A stretch of DNA of 64,000 bases from Salvator merianae (GCA_003586115.2 QVOM02000116.1:28497062-28561061), one strand, 5' to 3'; counted from the first letter of the stretch, positions 36,251-50,060 are shown. Notes: generated by a model from the letters alone, not told the origin. Made by a program: numbers and translations.

Positions 36251-37497
36251 CCCTGTCCTGACATCAGTATCACAATGATATCACAGTATGATGGCAATTG
36301 TATGAGCAAATATAGTGGCCTTTTCTGTACTGCCTGATGGATCAGCCTTCAGGACGTGCTAGACTTCTGTCTTCTACATGCTGGTGCAGCCTAAAATAAG
36401 TCACATGCACCGCAGACCACTCCATCTGCACTGGACTGAGTTATGGAGTAGGATACAGTGCCATATCCCACTCCACTAGTGAACTGTTAAAAATAGTTTG
36501 CCAGTAGACTGCTGACAGTGTACTGGACCATGAAGAGCATGTGGACAGCACACCCTGTGACCTGAATACCAAGCCCAGCCCCTTTTTGGCTGGGCACCCT
36601 AAAGCAGTATTGGAAATGCATTTCTTCTGGCTGCACACCCAAAAAATGTCAGGTTGGTAGCTTCAAAGCCTTGGTACTTCCATTCCATGCTCATGGGCCA
36701 GCACAGGATAGCCTGCCCCATGTGGGAAGGGCCACTGTGAGGACTGAGTGGTCCTTATGCTGCTATGAAGTGGCAGAAGATCCACTACAGCTCCCGACAT
36801 TCCTTGCCATTTGTTGTGTGGATTGGGGATAATTCAGATAATTCCCCTGCCTCAAACCAAGACCAGCCAATGTTTTTCAATATTTTTCTATGGAGCCCTT
36901 TGCTGTTAATATGTGTCCAACCAATTACCACTGTCTGCATCCCAAGAATAAATTTAATCAGGTCTTCATCCAGATGATCAAGACAAAGACCATCTGAGGA
37001 GCGGAAGGAGCAGGATCCTCCATAGACATGGGACTTTTGTGTCTCAGTTAGTTTAATGTTGGAGTAGAAATGCCCCTGAAGTTAGCCATTTTGGGTGTGA
37101 CAGCAAACAGACACAGACAGAAAGAGCCCCAGTAATTTGTCTCCGCCATCTGCTGTCACTCTACACAGTAGGGAAGGAAGAGGCAAACTGGGCCACAGTT
37201 TGCCCTTGGAACTGCTAGGGAAGCTTTGGGAGTGACCTGTTGGCTAGTTGCAGGTGGGCCTGTTTGCCTGTTGAGCTCTCAGGGTGCTAAAGAAGTGCAC
37301 AGCTAAGAAGACTCAAGGTACAATTCATTTCTCCTATTTATCTTCTGTTAATTATCAACACTAATCTGAGTTTTGGCCTCTGTATTATCTGGGGATGTTG
37401 ATTAGATGGAAGATTTTTGCCTTTTCATTTTTTTCTGAAGTCTCATGTCCTTGTAGTCAGGAATGGCATGCTTCAATGGTCTGTTCAATGCAAACTT
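36251..37497. other. No gene recognised
   Basis: Bases 36420-36660 have MITE-like composition ('ggatacagtgccatatccc' palindrome). No coding exon is seen. Confidence 0.4.
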
Positions 37498-37610
37498 AGG
37501 TCCTTTCTGCACCGGGCCTTATTCTGGATTATATCCCATAATAGGGACTTGTCATCTGCATGCTAGTGCAGCTCAGAGCAGGCCCCAAGAGTCTTTCTCT
37601 CTAACAGTTC
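37498..37610 (+). mobile_element. MITE-like repeat, family F, copy 3
   Basis: It starts GGTCCTTTCTGCACCGGG directly after TTA and then matches the other family F copies. The right end is not defined. Confidence 0.5.
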
Positions 37611-38214
37611 GATAAGTATATATGGCTTTATTGTGCTTTCATGTGTGCTTATTGTCATGTTTTAAATATTGTAATATTTATACCTTTGTATTACTCTTGT
37701 CAAACCTGCATTAGTTTTTGGAGTATCACCGGCTTGAATGGGTACAGAAAGGTAATACATAAATAAGATCGATTTTCATCCATTTCTTCTTCGACTTTTT
37801 TCCTCCTACCATCACTGATGCTGCTCTGGATAAAGTGCCCCACAAACTGGTTTGCCAGTCTGTATTTCGGGTGGAATATCTTATTATCCAGATATCCAAC
37901 ACTTGCAGAAATGTCTACTTTGGTAAAAGTACTAAATGTTGTAGGAACTTGATATTTTTTCCACATGAGAACCTTACACAGAATTACTCATCTGTCCTAG
38001 AGAAACCCTGCCTTCCTGTTTTTCTTTCAAAAAGCCCAGTGGAGAGGTTCTCTTGGCCAGGTGAGCACAAACTAGGTGATGAGTCTTGCCTCAGTGGAAC
38101 ACCTGTTGCCCCACCTTCTGTAGAAAACACTGAGGTAGATAGACCTGGTTTTAATCAGCATAAGGGAAATTTCTGTGATCCCATGGCAGCTCCCTGTGAT
38201 GAACATAGGACTGC
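37611..38214. other. Unassigned open region 5' of an L2-like end
   Basis: An open frame from 37835 stays open into the LINE fragment downstream. This part has no recognisable domain and could be LINE 5' sequence, another repeat or chance. Confidence 0.35.
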
Positions 38215-38560
38215 CTTAAGATCTGTAGGGGAGGCTCACCTGGTTGTACCACCACCTTTAGTAGCAAAAGAGGTGGGCAGCTGGGATAAGCCCTTCTCAG
38301 TGATGACTCCCAGACTATGGAATGGTCTCCCTCCTGATGTGCATCATGCACCTTCACTTCTCATATTTAGGAAAGCAATGAAGACACACTTCTTTGCCCT
38401 GGCCTTTGGCTAAATAAGCTTTTTCTTCCCATTTTCAGACACTGTTATTGTTTTAGTATGTTCATTTTATATTGGTTTTTAATGTTGTAACCCACCCTGA
38501 GACCTTTGGGTATAGCGCGGGATAAAAATGCAAATAATAAATAAATAAATAAATAAAATA
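38215..38560 (+). mobile_element. L2-like LINE 3' end with ORF2 C-terminus
   Basis: The + frame reads SVMTPRLWNGLPPDV and then FRKAMKTHFFALAFG before TAA. The 'P-LWN-LP' motif and K-HFF terminus are typical of the C-terminus of L2-clade ORF2. The 3' UTR has 'aacccaccctgagacc' and a (TAAA)n tail at 38538-38560. Confidence 0.72.
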
Positions 38561-39387
38561 TCCCTTTTTAATTTGCTCTGTTTTGTTTTTAAAGGGACCA
38601 GTATTTTCATAGCTTCTATATGAGCCAAAGTGACTTTAGGTAAAACAGTTTCAAAGTACAATTATCCTGTATGGTACATTGTGTTCGTAAGACTCATCAG
38701 GCTTCCAAGGTCATCCCAAAAGTTTGGACAATAGTATATTAATAAGTGGAGAATAGAAATGCTGCAGGCTAGAGATAGTAAGGATTTCATAATTCCAAAT
38801 ATCTAATCTTACTCTGCTGTAAATGTCTAAGGGAGCAACCAGATAATAATTATAGAGATTGTTTCCCTGATATTATAACAACAACAACAACAACTGTAAG
38901 TCTCAAGTAACCTGAAAGCCAATCTACTCATAATGAGTAATTCTGTTTTTCTCTTCTGCAGAAGATTAGCTTGCAGACATGTAGTTCAGCATTAAAATGG
39001 CTGGCAAGCAAAGGGTCAAACAGATCACTCCCACCTGACAGTCCTTAGCTGGAATTCACAGCCTGGAAAAAAAAAAAAAACACTTAAAAATGAAAGAGAT
39101 GAATGTATCTGCAAAAATACAATAAAGGTTTCCATCAGCTAAAGGCAAAAAATAAAGAAGTACTTGTAGAAGTTGATACTAAGGCAGGATCAGCACAGGT
39201 GGGAAAGCACTTCAACAGAAGGTCCTCCCCTCTTTCATGATAAAGAATAGCACTATGTTCTGCTATGGGAGCAGCAGCTCCTCGGTCTGGAGGAAGTCAA
39301 TCCATATGGTCACCAAGTGTCAGCTAGGACTAGATGGCATCAAGCAACTTAGCACGCGGTTAGCGATCTTTTCTTTCTTTGGTTGTT
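38561..39387. other. No gene; (CAA)n microsatellite
   Basis: A short (ACA)n run lies at 38877-38894 and an A run near 39067. Nothing else is recognised. Confidence 0.5.
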
Positions 39388-39872
39388 TCTGCACTTGTGG
39401 GAGGGTAGAGGTCCAGCTGGAACCGCTCTGACTGCCCATCTGCACTTGGGCAACCTGTTCTGGGACAGGATCTGCACCTGCCTAAAGCTCATGTGAGCTT
39501 CAGAGCCTGCACTGAGGGCTCTGATGGCCAGGAATGAAAATTCCTGGCCTTGGAGCCCTAGGGGAATCCATTCCAGTGGTGCAATTTGTTACACCATTGA
39601 AATGGCTCCCCCTGACCCACAGAGACCCACAGAGGTGTGCAATCTTCCACATACCTCCCTGGGCCAGTCTAGTGGCCCCTGGAGCACTGATAGATCTGTT
39701 CTACCAGTATGCCAATCTAGGCTGCCATTTTGGAATCCAGTGTGAAAGCAGTGGTCTACCAGGGAGCAGTGCCTCTCTAGTCTGCAGTCTGCACCAGTGG
39801 GTGGAAGAGAGAGGCCTAGAAGAGTGCTAGGCCTCACAGTGGCCTGGACTAGTATAAGTGCAGAAAAGTCCT
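39388..39872 (+). mobile_element. MITE-like repeat, family G, copy 2
   Basis: It aligns with 5905-6390 and 42990-43436. Shared parts are TTTCTGCACTTG at the start, 'agctcatgtgagcttcag', the 'ccttggagccct' block, the hairpin at 39568-39605 and 'aagtgcagaaaagtcc' at the end. The two ends are roughly inverted (TTTCTGCACTT and its complement). Confidence 0.62.
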
Positions 39873-39920
39873 TCCTTCCTTCCTTCCTTCCTCCCTCCCT
39901 CCCTCCCTCCCTCCCTCCCT
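39868..39920. repeat. (CCTT)n/(CCCT)n polypyrimidine microsatellite
   Basis: Seen directly. It sits at the end of the family G copy, as if it grew from its terminus. Confidence 0.95.
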
Positions 39921-40799
39921 GCTCAGGAAATCTTGGGCTTCCATGCCCTCCCTTGCTTGCATATAGGGGAGAAAGTTTAAAGCCTTCATTTCTAAACCAC
40001 ACTTTCCCTAATTTATCCTAATTTAGGAAACTGGGGTTTGTACAAATCACATCAAGTATGAAACTTTGATTTGTAGTTTGATCTAAACTAGGATGAAATA
40101 ATGAAAGGTATCAATGTTTTGTAACACACTCTGCATTTCATCCCACTGCAGAGCAATGGAGATTTACCAGTGAAAAATTTGTATTGCTTTACAAATGTAA
40201 TCAAGGGTCATCTACAGTATAAATAGTTGCACACAATATTTGTTCTTGTTTGCTTTTGTATCTCTTCATTTCATTCTACTGAATTATTCCCATCCAAATG
40301 ATCAATGTGCATCAGAGAGGACATTCAGAAATGTGCCACCAGATGGCAGCAAAAAGGGGAATGACAATTGAGCCCAGAGGCTAACTTTCAAACTCTGGAG
40401 TCTCAACAAGATTCATCAAAGTTCGGATGCTAATTTGTTGTTTTCTAAGCAGAAAGCATGACTCGGGAAGGATATAAAGCTTCTAAAGCTACTTAGGCAG
40501 CTCAACTGCATCAAAGGTTCCAGAAGGAAGACACTGAATTAATAGGTTTGAAATGCAGAATTACTGAAACACATTAACAAAAGTTGGGGCTGTCTTTATA
40601 TATTATACACAAGGCTGCTTCATTAATCCATTAAGCTGCATTTAATAGAGGCTCTGCAGAACAATGTAGTCATGTTTACTGTTTATATCTCTATGCTACT
40701 GTCCACTAGTTAGCAAAAATTAAATCAAGAGGTAATGGGAAAGGAATCTATTAAAGCTATAAATTGTGGGCTGAGTGTGTACCTCTAATGCAGAAAGAG
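39921..40799. other. AT-rich DNA, no gene
   Basis: No coding, RNA or repeat signature was recognised. Confidence 0.5.
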
Positions 40800-41335
40800 C
40801 TAAATTCGATTCCAATGCACCTTGAGTAGCTGCACTACAAATGATTTCTGCCTAAGGCTTTGAAGAGTCATACTGTTTCCACATTTTGTATTGGTATCCT
40901 GGGACAAGATGGGATGCCCTATCCCAGGATATGCAACCGGTCCCACACTGAGATGGTTGCTGCTCCATTTCCTCAAGGTTCCCAGTTTGGGTCTTTTTGG
41001 CAGCACACCCATTTCGAGCAATACTTCCAACAGTGTTTCCTGATGCACCACTGAAAAGGAACCCCATGGCATACCAGACAATGGGGGTGTGCTTTCTGCT
41101 TGCTTTCATGGTCTGGTATAATGACAGTAGTCCATTTACAGACTACTTTAAAAAGATCTACTGCTGGACCAGGATATGGTGCCATTTTGGTGCCCTATTC
41201 ATTCCACAGCCTAATCCAATGTGGACTGGCTGTATTAAGGAAGGTCAGGGCCTCTGTTGGTTCACATTAGTGTGCAGACAACAGAGGCCTAGACTGGGCT
41301 GTGGTCAGTTCTACATGTGCAGAAAGAGCCCTGTC
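40800..41335. mobile_element. MITE-like repeat with TTTCTGCA-type ends
   Basis: The left part has TGCAGAAAGAGC at about 40790 and the right end TGTGCAGAAAGAGCCC at about 41316. The interior shares 'ggtgccattttggtgcc' with 49670 and 'gatgggatgccctatccc' with 54300-54370. It is probably a mosaic of families G and H. Confidence 0.4.
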
Positions 41336-41394
41336 TATGGTGTATTGAGTAGAAATGATATAAACTAAAAACATTACAAATTGCCACCCACTAG

Positions 41395-41850
41395 AACAAT
41401 AAGAACATAAGAAAGGATGATCTAGGACCACTAGGGGAATGTTGCAAAGCACAGAGTGGCAACAGATGCTTCTAGAGTGCCCTGTTCAGGAGCTTATAAC
41501 TTTACACTTTAATTCAGGATCACTGTAGGTAGGTTGTTCATCTGAAATGTGGAGTGTAGAAGTTACGGATATTAGCAGGTATGTACTGTGTTTAGTTGGT
41601 CTGTTTACATCTGGGCTTACACAGAATTATGCTTTAGAAGAACATAAGAGAAACCCTGCTGGATCATGCCATAGTCCTCATCTGCTCTCAACTTCCTACC
41701 AGTAACCTTTAGAGATGTCCTGCCTATCTCTCCAACTGGAGATGGTATCTAGGTATCTGGTATTCTACAGGCCATTGATACACCTGTCTAACCTTTTCTT
41801 AAAGCCAACAATCTCAATATATAAGTAGCAGCTTTGTCACCAGCAGTGAG
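41395..41850. mobile_element. CR1/L3-like dispersed repeat fragment
   Basis: 'agaacataagagaaaccctgc' followed by 'tggatcatgcc' is a widespread reptile repeat opening. 'cacctgtctaaccttttct' followed by 'taaagcca' continues it. It resembles 36100-36235. Confidence 0.45.
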
Positions 41851-42989
41851 GGACTGCTGGCTGCATTAGATACTTTTTTTGGTAGACATGTATGCGTTTG
41901 TTTGAGATTCTGTGTTGACTGGTGGAAGATACATATTGAGACTATTGTTACAGTGGTTGGCAATTAGTGAAGTTTTTAGCTTATATAATTTCTGCTCAGG
42001 ACACCATAGATTTTGGGTGCATTCATCAATTTTTCGTTCCATTTTTAAAAAAAGTTATTTGGCTACATTTACAAATATATATATTTAATTTAATCATTTA
42101 CACCCTGGACCTTTTCTTGCTGCATCACATTAGAGCAAAATCATTTCTGACAAAATCGAAACGTGTGGAATGACCCCCATGCTCATTTTTTAAGTGTTTC
42201 TGCTAATTCCCCTGCACAACCATTGACAGATTAAATAGTTTGCAAACACTTATCAAAGTTTCACAAATTGTTTGTAGTAAAAGCTTGGTGTACATTATAG
42301 GCTCCATTCTGTGCATTTTTCCACACCAGATAATGTATAACTGATTTCTGCTATGAAACAGACAAATCTGTAGTGATCCAAGCAATAACACTGTCAGTTC
42401 ATAAAGCAGCTTTTAATGAGGGTAACAAGATTAGCTATTCCTTAGCAGTATTCCTTCATCAATATATTTAATATATGGGAATCCACAGGCGAGTGGCATC
42501 AAATGGATTGCTTCTATTTAATTGCATCCCCGGGAAGTGTTATTTCTTACTTCTATTGCTGCCCTGATATGGAAACATTTGTTTTAATTAGGCTTCCTAG
42601 AAGGATTATAGCATGCGCAGAAGTGGTCCATCAGTTTGACTGCAGTAAAAGGACACGTTTGTGCTGAAAGTTCTACATAGTGTTTGCTCAAGACGAATGA
42701 TATTAAAGGCTTTATGGTTGCATAGAATCCTCACATAATTAAACACAGCAGAATTTAAAAAAGAAAACATCCCCAAGAGATCTCTCATTTTTAATTTATT
42801 GGATACTGAGGGTTCAAAATAAGTAATGAACTTTAAATAGCTTGCTTGTCTCAGGGATTTCAAAATGGACAGTAGAACTGTACTGGAGCACTAGAGTGTT
42901 GGATAATTATTTCTGAAGCAAATTCTTAGATTTGATCCGGATCAGTGGATCTAGATCAAGAAATACCTCTGATCTTGATCATGGCAAGA
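41851..42989. other. AT-rich unique-looking DNA
   Basis: No gene is seen. Bases 42420-42850 are free of recognisable repeats. Confidence 0.4.
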
Positions 42990-43436
42990 CTTATACCGGA
43001 AAAATGACACCTGCACTGCAATCGCTATTCCGGTGTAGCCGCTGCACCAGTCCCAAAGTTCACATGAGCTTCAGAACCAGCCTCAGCATGCTCTGACAGC
43101 CAGGAACAAAGATTCTTGGTCGTGGAGTCCCTGGGGGAACCCATTTCAGCAATGCAATAAGGTGCACTGTGCTGCTGAAATGGATCCTCCACTAAACTGG
43201 AATATAGAGGTGAGCTCCTTCTGCACGCCTCCATGATCCGGACTACCTACTGCTAGTACACTGGTGACCTGTTTAATTAGGTCCAGCAGTAATCCAGATC
43301 AGGAGCCTCCTGATCTGTATTATGCTCCATCTGATGCAGAGGCTACTCTAGTCTCCATCACCATGTGGACAAAAGAGGCCCAGAAGAGAACTACAGAGCT
43401 GTGTATTCCACATATACAGTAAGTGCAGAAAGGCCC
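42990..43436 (+). mobile_element. MITE-like repeat, family G, copy 3
   Basis: The same order of blocks as copies 1 and 2, with a perfect 10-bp hairpin (43141-43150 CCATTTCAGC with 43174-43183) and a right end AAGTGCAGAAAGGCCC. Confidence 0.62.
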
Positions 43437-46400
43437 GTACTGTGTTTAATGCATGAGAATAAAATTCTTCTACAGTTCTCCAAAGCTTTAAAGGGGTGTT
43501 AAGAGATAATAATCCTTTGGAAGACAAAAGCTCAGAGGATGAATCCCTGCTGTACATTTTTCTTTCTATCTTCACAGAAGCCATTAACTACAAAATATAC
43601 TTAAGAATCCTTAGGAGAAAATCATTAGTACCTTCAAGTTGGATGACATAACTCAGTCCTTTAAGGTGATTGACGTAGCAAAATTTTGTGCCAGCACCAT
43701 TCAGACTAGAAAACAAGTCCTTAAGTGGCCTGATATTTAGTTTGAAAAAAGTTTTTTGAAGTCTTGGTAGTAGATTAGGAGTTTTGTTTTATTGTATTTT
43801 TTTTCAGGTTAAATCTTTTAAATGTAACTGTTTTTAACTGATATTATAATTTTTGTTTTTTTGTAATACTGTAAATAATATTCTGTTTTAGTCAAGGACC
43901 AAATAAATTTAACTGAAATGTAAGAAGACTGGGCATGAACCACATTCCAGGTCATGTAGGGCCAGCATGGGCTGATGGGAAACCCCAACAGGTTTGAAAA
44001 TGTGTGACATCACATGGTGTTGTCACCATGTGGCACTAACAGGTAATCACTAAGAAAAATCTGGGTATTCATATATGCTGTTGTACTATTGTACCTTACA
44101 GCATAGTGGTATATTTCACATCACAGTGGTTTTCAAGCTTCTCTTTGGTTGCCTCTAGAAATGAGACAAAATCTGGAATCCTCTTAGCACTACATCAGGA
44201 ATGCTAGACATACCCGTGACACTTCCAGTGTCGTACTGATTGCAATGTGCAAAAATCACTTTGCAATGGTATTATGGGAAACTCAGCAATGATTCTGGCT
44301 TTCCTATAACAGTCCCACTTACCTGCATGTCTGGTGAAAAGCAAACACAATTGCCTTGCTGGTGACTTCCAGGAGCTAGCCAAGCATGGGAAAAACAACA
44401 AAGGGAAGTGGACAGGCTTTCGACTGGCTGCTGGTAGCCCCGTTCAGGTCAATTGTGAGTGAGCTGCTTGACAGACATGAAGGTAAGCTGGGGTTGCTTC
44501 TCATGTCTGGCACTACACAACAAGAGGCAATTGAGGATCTTCCTTAGATTCCACATTGCCTCCTGCCATCTGAAGGCAGCCTCTGTCTATTAATAACTTA
44601 GGCTGCATTTATGCATAGCAAAAAAGCAGCTCAAAATCACCTTAGAGACAGTACCATGTGGCACTTATATTCTCATCAATAATGAAATCAAATAAGAAAA
44701 TTCACAAACTGATAATACAGTTCCTGAAAATATATTGAAGAACAGAATAGATTCATATAATAGCTTAATAACTGAATATACAAAAGCTCATAATAAAACC
44801 AACATATAAAAGAGTGCTTGGTGAATACTAGGCAGTCAGCCAAACAATATATGGGATTCTTAAGGTGAGATCTTCTCCATGGCTGGATGCATTTCCACCC
44901 AGCCCTTTCCAGGTCTTCTTCAGTGGCCACTAGCTGTACATGTGTAAAGTAAACATGTATCAGAATTTTATAATACACACAGATATCTAAATAAAATGAA
45001 ATCCATAACAACTTGCAGTTCTTGAAATTCCACAGTACTATAGCTGCTTCTGACAGTACTCACAACAATTATAAAAGCAATTTCTGTAATAACAAAATAT
45101 AGACATCATCACAGAGCTCACAAGACCTGGTTAAACATACTGTCATACAGGCTTATAAAAATATAAATAAAAATACTCACAAAGATGTTTTTCTTAGGTC
45201 TGCAAATATCATTAACTCGTGCCTGTTGGACATAAAAATCTCAATAGTTCTCCACATATATACAATCATAAACAAGTCATTACAGAAAACGATATCTATG
45301 ATTTAAGAATGTCCATGAGTCAGGGAGGAGCAGAATGGCATGTGAATGATCCCACCTGTAAGTCATCTTTAAGTCATCTCTAGGCTGCCTTAGAAGTAAT
45401 TTTTACTGCATGTAACATAGCCTAAGCCACATCTGAGTTACTCTTTTTTTCTGCATGCAGATGAAACCCAGATCACATCTCCATTTTCTACAGCCATGTC
45501 TTCAGCCTCCATGTATTTACTTGCAAGTGGATCCCTGCAGTGAGCACGCTGGCCGAGTGAAGGCTACAATCACCATGGTAGGGGCGTTCCATTGCCAAGC
45601 ACAGTTTCTTGCCCTTATTGAAAACACCTTTTTCACTACATCACTGGGTGCCTCTGTGCTCCAAAATGGATGCACAGAGGTGTCTTATGACACAGACGGC
45701 AAGGCATTTCCACCAAGGTGTCCACCAACAAGCGTGCTCCATGTTGAAATGGAGACATGGCCCCACATTCATCAGAAGGACCAAAAACAGGAGAACATGA
45801 AAAAAGGGAGCCGAGCTTGTATTTGTTTTGATTTATTTTATTTAAGCAGATTAAAAATATGACAATTCTTCAGGGATAGTTTCATGCAAGACTGAACCAG
45901 CAACAGCCCTGGGCATTTTTCAGCAAGTTTATTGCTATTGTTGCCAGTGATGTACTAGTTGTGAACAAGAAACCTTTAGTGTCCCTGGATCCCACACCAG
46001 CATGAAAGTCACGTAATGAAAAGTTAAAATCAGACAGTGAGCAAAACCAGAACTATTTGGAAGATAAATCTTCTATATATGGAGTAGACAAAAAGTACTC
46101 TACTCTAAGCAGAAGCACAGGCTCCTTCAGGTAAAATAAAAGCTTCCTTTCTAAAGACATGAGAAAGGGAGAGAAAGACAGAGAAGACAGGGAGCAACAT
46201 CTAAATTGTCCAAGATTTAAAAGAAAGCAGAAGGAAGTTGGAGCTTTTGTGGCAAAAGCAACAATAAAAATAACTCAAAACCCAGCCATTTCATTATGTA
46301 GCTTTAGTAAGCATTGATTTGTGCTGCTCAGCCAAACTCCGTTCTTCAACATACGAGGAATCATATGAGTGATACTAACCTGATTATCTCCAACCAGTGT

Positions 46401-48330
46401 GTTTACCTTAATATTTTGGGATCTCTAGACTTTATCATTCCAACTGATTATCTACAAATCCATGTCATTTTACACTCAATATAATTTCCTGGAACATTGC
46501 AGCCTGGCCAGATAAGTCTAATGGCTCATCCTTCCTATCTTAGCCAACTAAATTCAGTATTATTTTATTTCAGGAAACCTGGTCTGCATGAGACCCAAAC
46601 AATCGAAAGCAAATGGTGTCCTTTTCTCAAAGGCATTACCTTTCGGTTTGCTCTTTCAAGTGTGAAATACCTTTATCAGACAACGTAGGACGCAATCAGA
46701 CAGGGCTTTTTTCAGACACCTCTTTATCAAGGATTGTTCCATCTGTAGATGCACATAAAAGTGCATTAAACAAGTTAACCGCAGAGTGCTCAAAAACCTA
46801 CCTCATTTGTTCAAACTTTCCTCTTCTTTCTTCTTTGAATCCGGCAATGCCTTCCCTTGAAGACAGGTGCTACCCATGGCTAGCCATATGCTTTACTTTC
46901 TGTGGCCCTGATTGGTCTCTTGTAACAGCGGTTTCCAGGCAGTGATCAACTACATGTGCCTCCATAGCTATCTTCCTAATTTGGTCAAAATAAGAGTCAC
47001 CCTTGGTGTTATTATTTCTGGTATGAGGACAAGGTGATCATTCATAGGCTTTGGGATGGGGTAAAGCAGATGTAGGGGTAAAATGTCTGTCATCCCCAAT
47101 TCCAGTTCTCTAAGGGAGAGACCCTTTCAGCATAACTGATCACATCCATAGTTTAGCATGCAATTCTGAGTATGCTTACTTTTTGGATCAAATCCCATTG
47201 AAGCTAATAAGGCTTACTTTGCTATAGAATGCATCACATCATCCTATCAAATGTCAAATCTGTACAAACAAATTATGTCTGTGTAATCATAAAGTCCCCC
47301 TTCAAGTCATCTGTGAGCCATTCAATATGCTTTTTTAATAACACAGACATTGAACAGATCTGCATATGTTGTACATTGATTGTTCTCGGGAAACATCCAC
47401 TTTTTGGGTGGGGATTTTATGAACAGGGCAGAATATTTCAGAATATGTTCAACAACTTGATGGAGCTAGTATAACAAACCAGGCATTATTTTTAAGATAT
47501 CAATCAGTATGTAATTTTGCTGAATGAACAGTAATATATTAGTGTAATCCAAATTAAGGATACTGCTAGCCAACTGTGGCACAAGCAAAAATGCAATACA
47601 ATGGAGTTGTTTTGTATTCTGTTGGTTTTTAATCTCTGCAGCCAAGTACTATAGCCTGTCTTTTTATAGGGATTTTTCTTTGCATGGTGTCCTAACATTG
47701 TGAAATTGTACTACTTAAATATATGTTTTTAAGTCCAGTGTAAAAAAAAAAAAATCTATACTTTCACAGCATTACCCCACTCATACTATCAAGAATTTTA
47801 AATTGTGATTTTGTTCATAAAATGCATGTTTTACATGCGACAAAATGCACTTCTTACATTAAAATTATATGTTTGCATTTAGTTCACAATAACAAAATAT
47901 GTAGACTATTAAAACATTTCTAATTGAGACTTCTTTTTTTTAAAAAAAAAGCTGCATAAAATAAATGGCAAAGAAACATAAAAGGGACAGAACTGGTTTT
48001 TCTTCAATCTGTAATCTCTAGTAGATGAGATTAATCTTTCCTAATTCCTTGGCCATTACCTGTAGAAAAGAAATGGGCAGGGATTAATTTTTATGTGCAT
48101 TTACCTAGAAGGGAAGGTGAGCAACAATGCTTGATAAGGACACCTGGGAAGTCTTGGGTGCATGTCACCACTCATATTCATCCTGGAGCCAGCTGTTCAG
48201 GTGGGTAATCTGCTCTCCCTGGTGCCTGACGGGCAAACTCCAGTAATCCACTTTGGGGTGGATTTCACCCTTGTGTGTTTCCACCACTGGTGTCTGGAGA
48301 GATGGCAGTGATGACAGCAACTTACCTTTG
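43437..48330. other. Long gene-free stretch
   Basis: No domain or repeat could be named. Open frames at 45455-45862 and 46613-46945 lack homology that I recognise. 44690-45300 is AT-rich. Confidence 0.4.
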
Positions 48331-49654
48331 TTTTCTGCTTGGCACAATTAAGCGTCAGATAGAAAATGGTTGACTTCTGCAGCCACTTCCTGTCTGGCAC
48401 TCCATCACGCCATGTGGAAAATTTGACGCCTGTGAGTCCAGGAAGCCCTGGTCATGTAAGTTCACATTGCATCTCCCAGTCCAGTGGCTAGATTGGCAGA
48501 CTTTTCCATAGCCATGATGATACAGTCTATAAGGCTGTAATTCTGGCAGAGCCACATGAAAAATGACCCCAATGAACAGAAAATATATTTTATGTATATT
48601 GGCCAACCATGAACTAAAACAAGCCTTGAACCGCCAGTTGTGATGATGATCTGTCTGCTTTGCCCTTAAGCGGCAGACATCCTGGAACTGCTTCTTCTCT
48701 CCTTTCTAACTGGTGGCATCAGCAGCCCTGAAGTTCATAATGTTGGCCAAGACGGAATGAAATTGTCACCCTAATTGACGGTCAAGTAGATTTAAAAGGG
48801 GGAAAGATGCCTTCATGAGAAGATTTGTATCCACACTGATATTTCCTCCTTTTTGGGAAAATACTTCACTCATGGACTCTTTTAGTCATTTCTGTTCTGC
48901 TTTCAGTTTTGCCATCAAGTCAGACTGAGATTTTATTTTTTTCTGTTCTGTGCCTGGGCATCAGTACACTTCCATGAATAGAATGGATGCATATACTCTA
49001 CTTGGGAAGGCATGCAGATGCGAAATGCATAAATCTGAGGCATTGGTTCCACTTACAGTGTTAAAGCAGCTTGAAGGGTGGCACCTTCATCATAGCAGCC
49101 TGGTCAAAGCAGCTCACCTCCTTTTCCACCACCTAGAGTATGCTGATGAGCAGTAGCATATGCTCACGGAGGCTACGATTGGCAGCCTCCTCACAAATCA
49201 GCCTCCATGCAGTGGCACCTTCCGAAATCTTAGCAAGTATCATGTAACATGGAGATGTGACTGAAGATTCGGGATGTGTGGTAGTGATTTTGGAGTCATT
49301 CCTCGTTCCCTCACCTGAAACTGCCTTTTCTGCACCCTGGGGATGTTAGTGCCTCTCCCCAGATGCTTGGCATGGAGAGTAGTGGGTACGCACTGCCCCT
49401 GAGCATCTTAGTCACCCTGTAATGAAGGCACAAGCTGAGCTGAATTAATATGTATTAATGCATGTTAACTGAAAAAGAAAAACAAATACAATCTGATTCA
49501 GTGGTGGAACTAAAATTTCTAGGAAACAACTGAAAAAAATCATTCTTTTCTTTCTTTTTTTAAAAAAATATATTTTATTTCATAAAAATTATTATAGTAT
49601 AGTTAAATACCCAATAACTAAAACATAAATCTAATATCATTCCATTTCTGTCTC
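48331..49654. other. Mostly unassigned
   Basis: 48338-48410 contains GGCACAATTAAG and a 'tagaaaatgg' block resembling one arm of the inverted repeat at 60714-60781. 49535-49600 is an A/T tract. Confidence 0.35.
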
Positions 49655-50060
49655 ATCCAGATGGAGAAAATATAGCGCCATTTTGGTGCACACGTACCTG
49701 TGGAAACTCCACCATACCTACACTGTATCCCCGCTAAAACTCAATTCCCTAGTTCAGAAAAACCCAATTCTGATGGCAGGTTTTCTTGCAACAGTACAAT
49801 CACTTACCATTGCAGATGGAGCTGCCATCGTAGTCCTGGCCACTGTGCATGCACATGGGTCAAAAAAGATGGCCACAGTGCATGGTGATGGCATTGCATA
49901 CTTCCGGGTATTTCATGCCGGCGAAATACCCAGATGTTCATGTCACCAAAAAGTGCACAGCCAGCATGGTCCCCCACACTGTCTAGCCAACAGGTGATCA
50001 TTCTGGAATGGCTTTTCTCTGGAATATCACCTGTTGGCTCTATATTTCACCAGCATTTGG
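49655..50060 (-). mobile_element. MITE-like repeat, family H, copy 2
   Basis: Inverted relative to 4195-4500 with 'catccagatggagaaaatat', 'ccactgtgcatgcacatgg' and 'gaaatacccagat'. It ends in a hairpin at about 49988-50037 (CAACAGGTGAT paired with ATCACCTGTTG). Confidence 0.5.

Noticed and set aside
44001..44035. miR-489-like GTGACATCACAT motif
   Set aside because: The match ends after a dozen bases and no suitable precursor hairpin is present.
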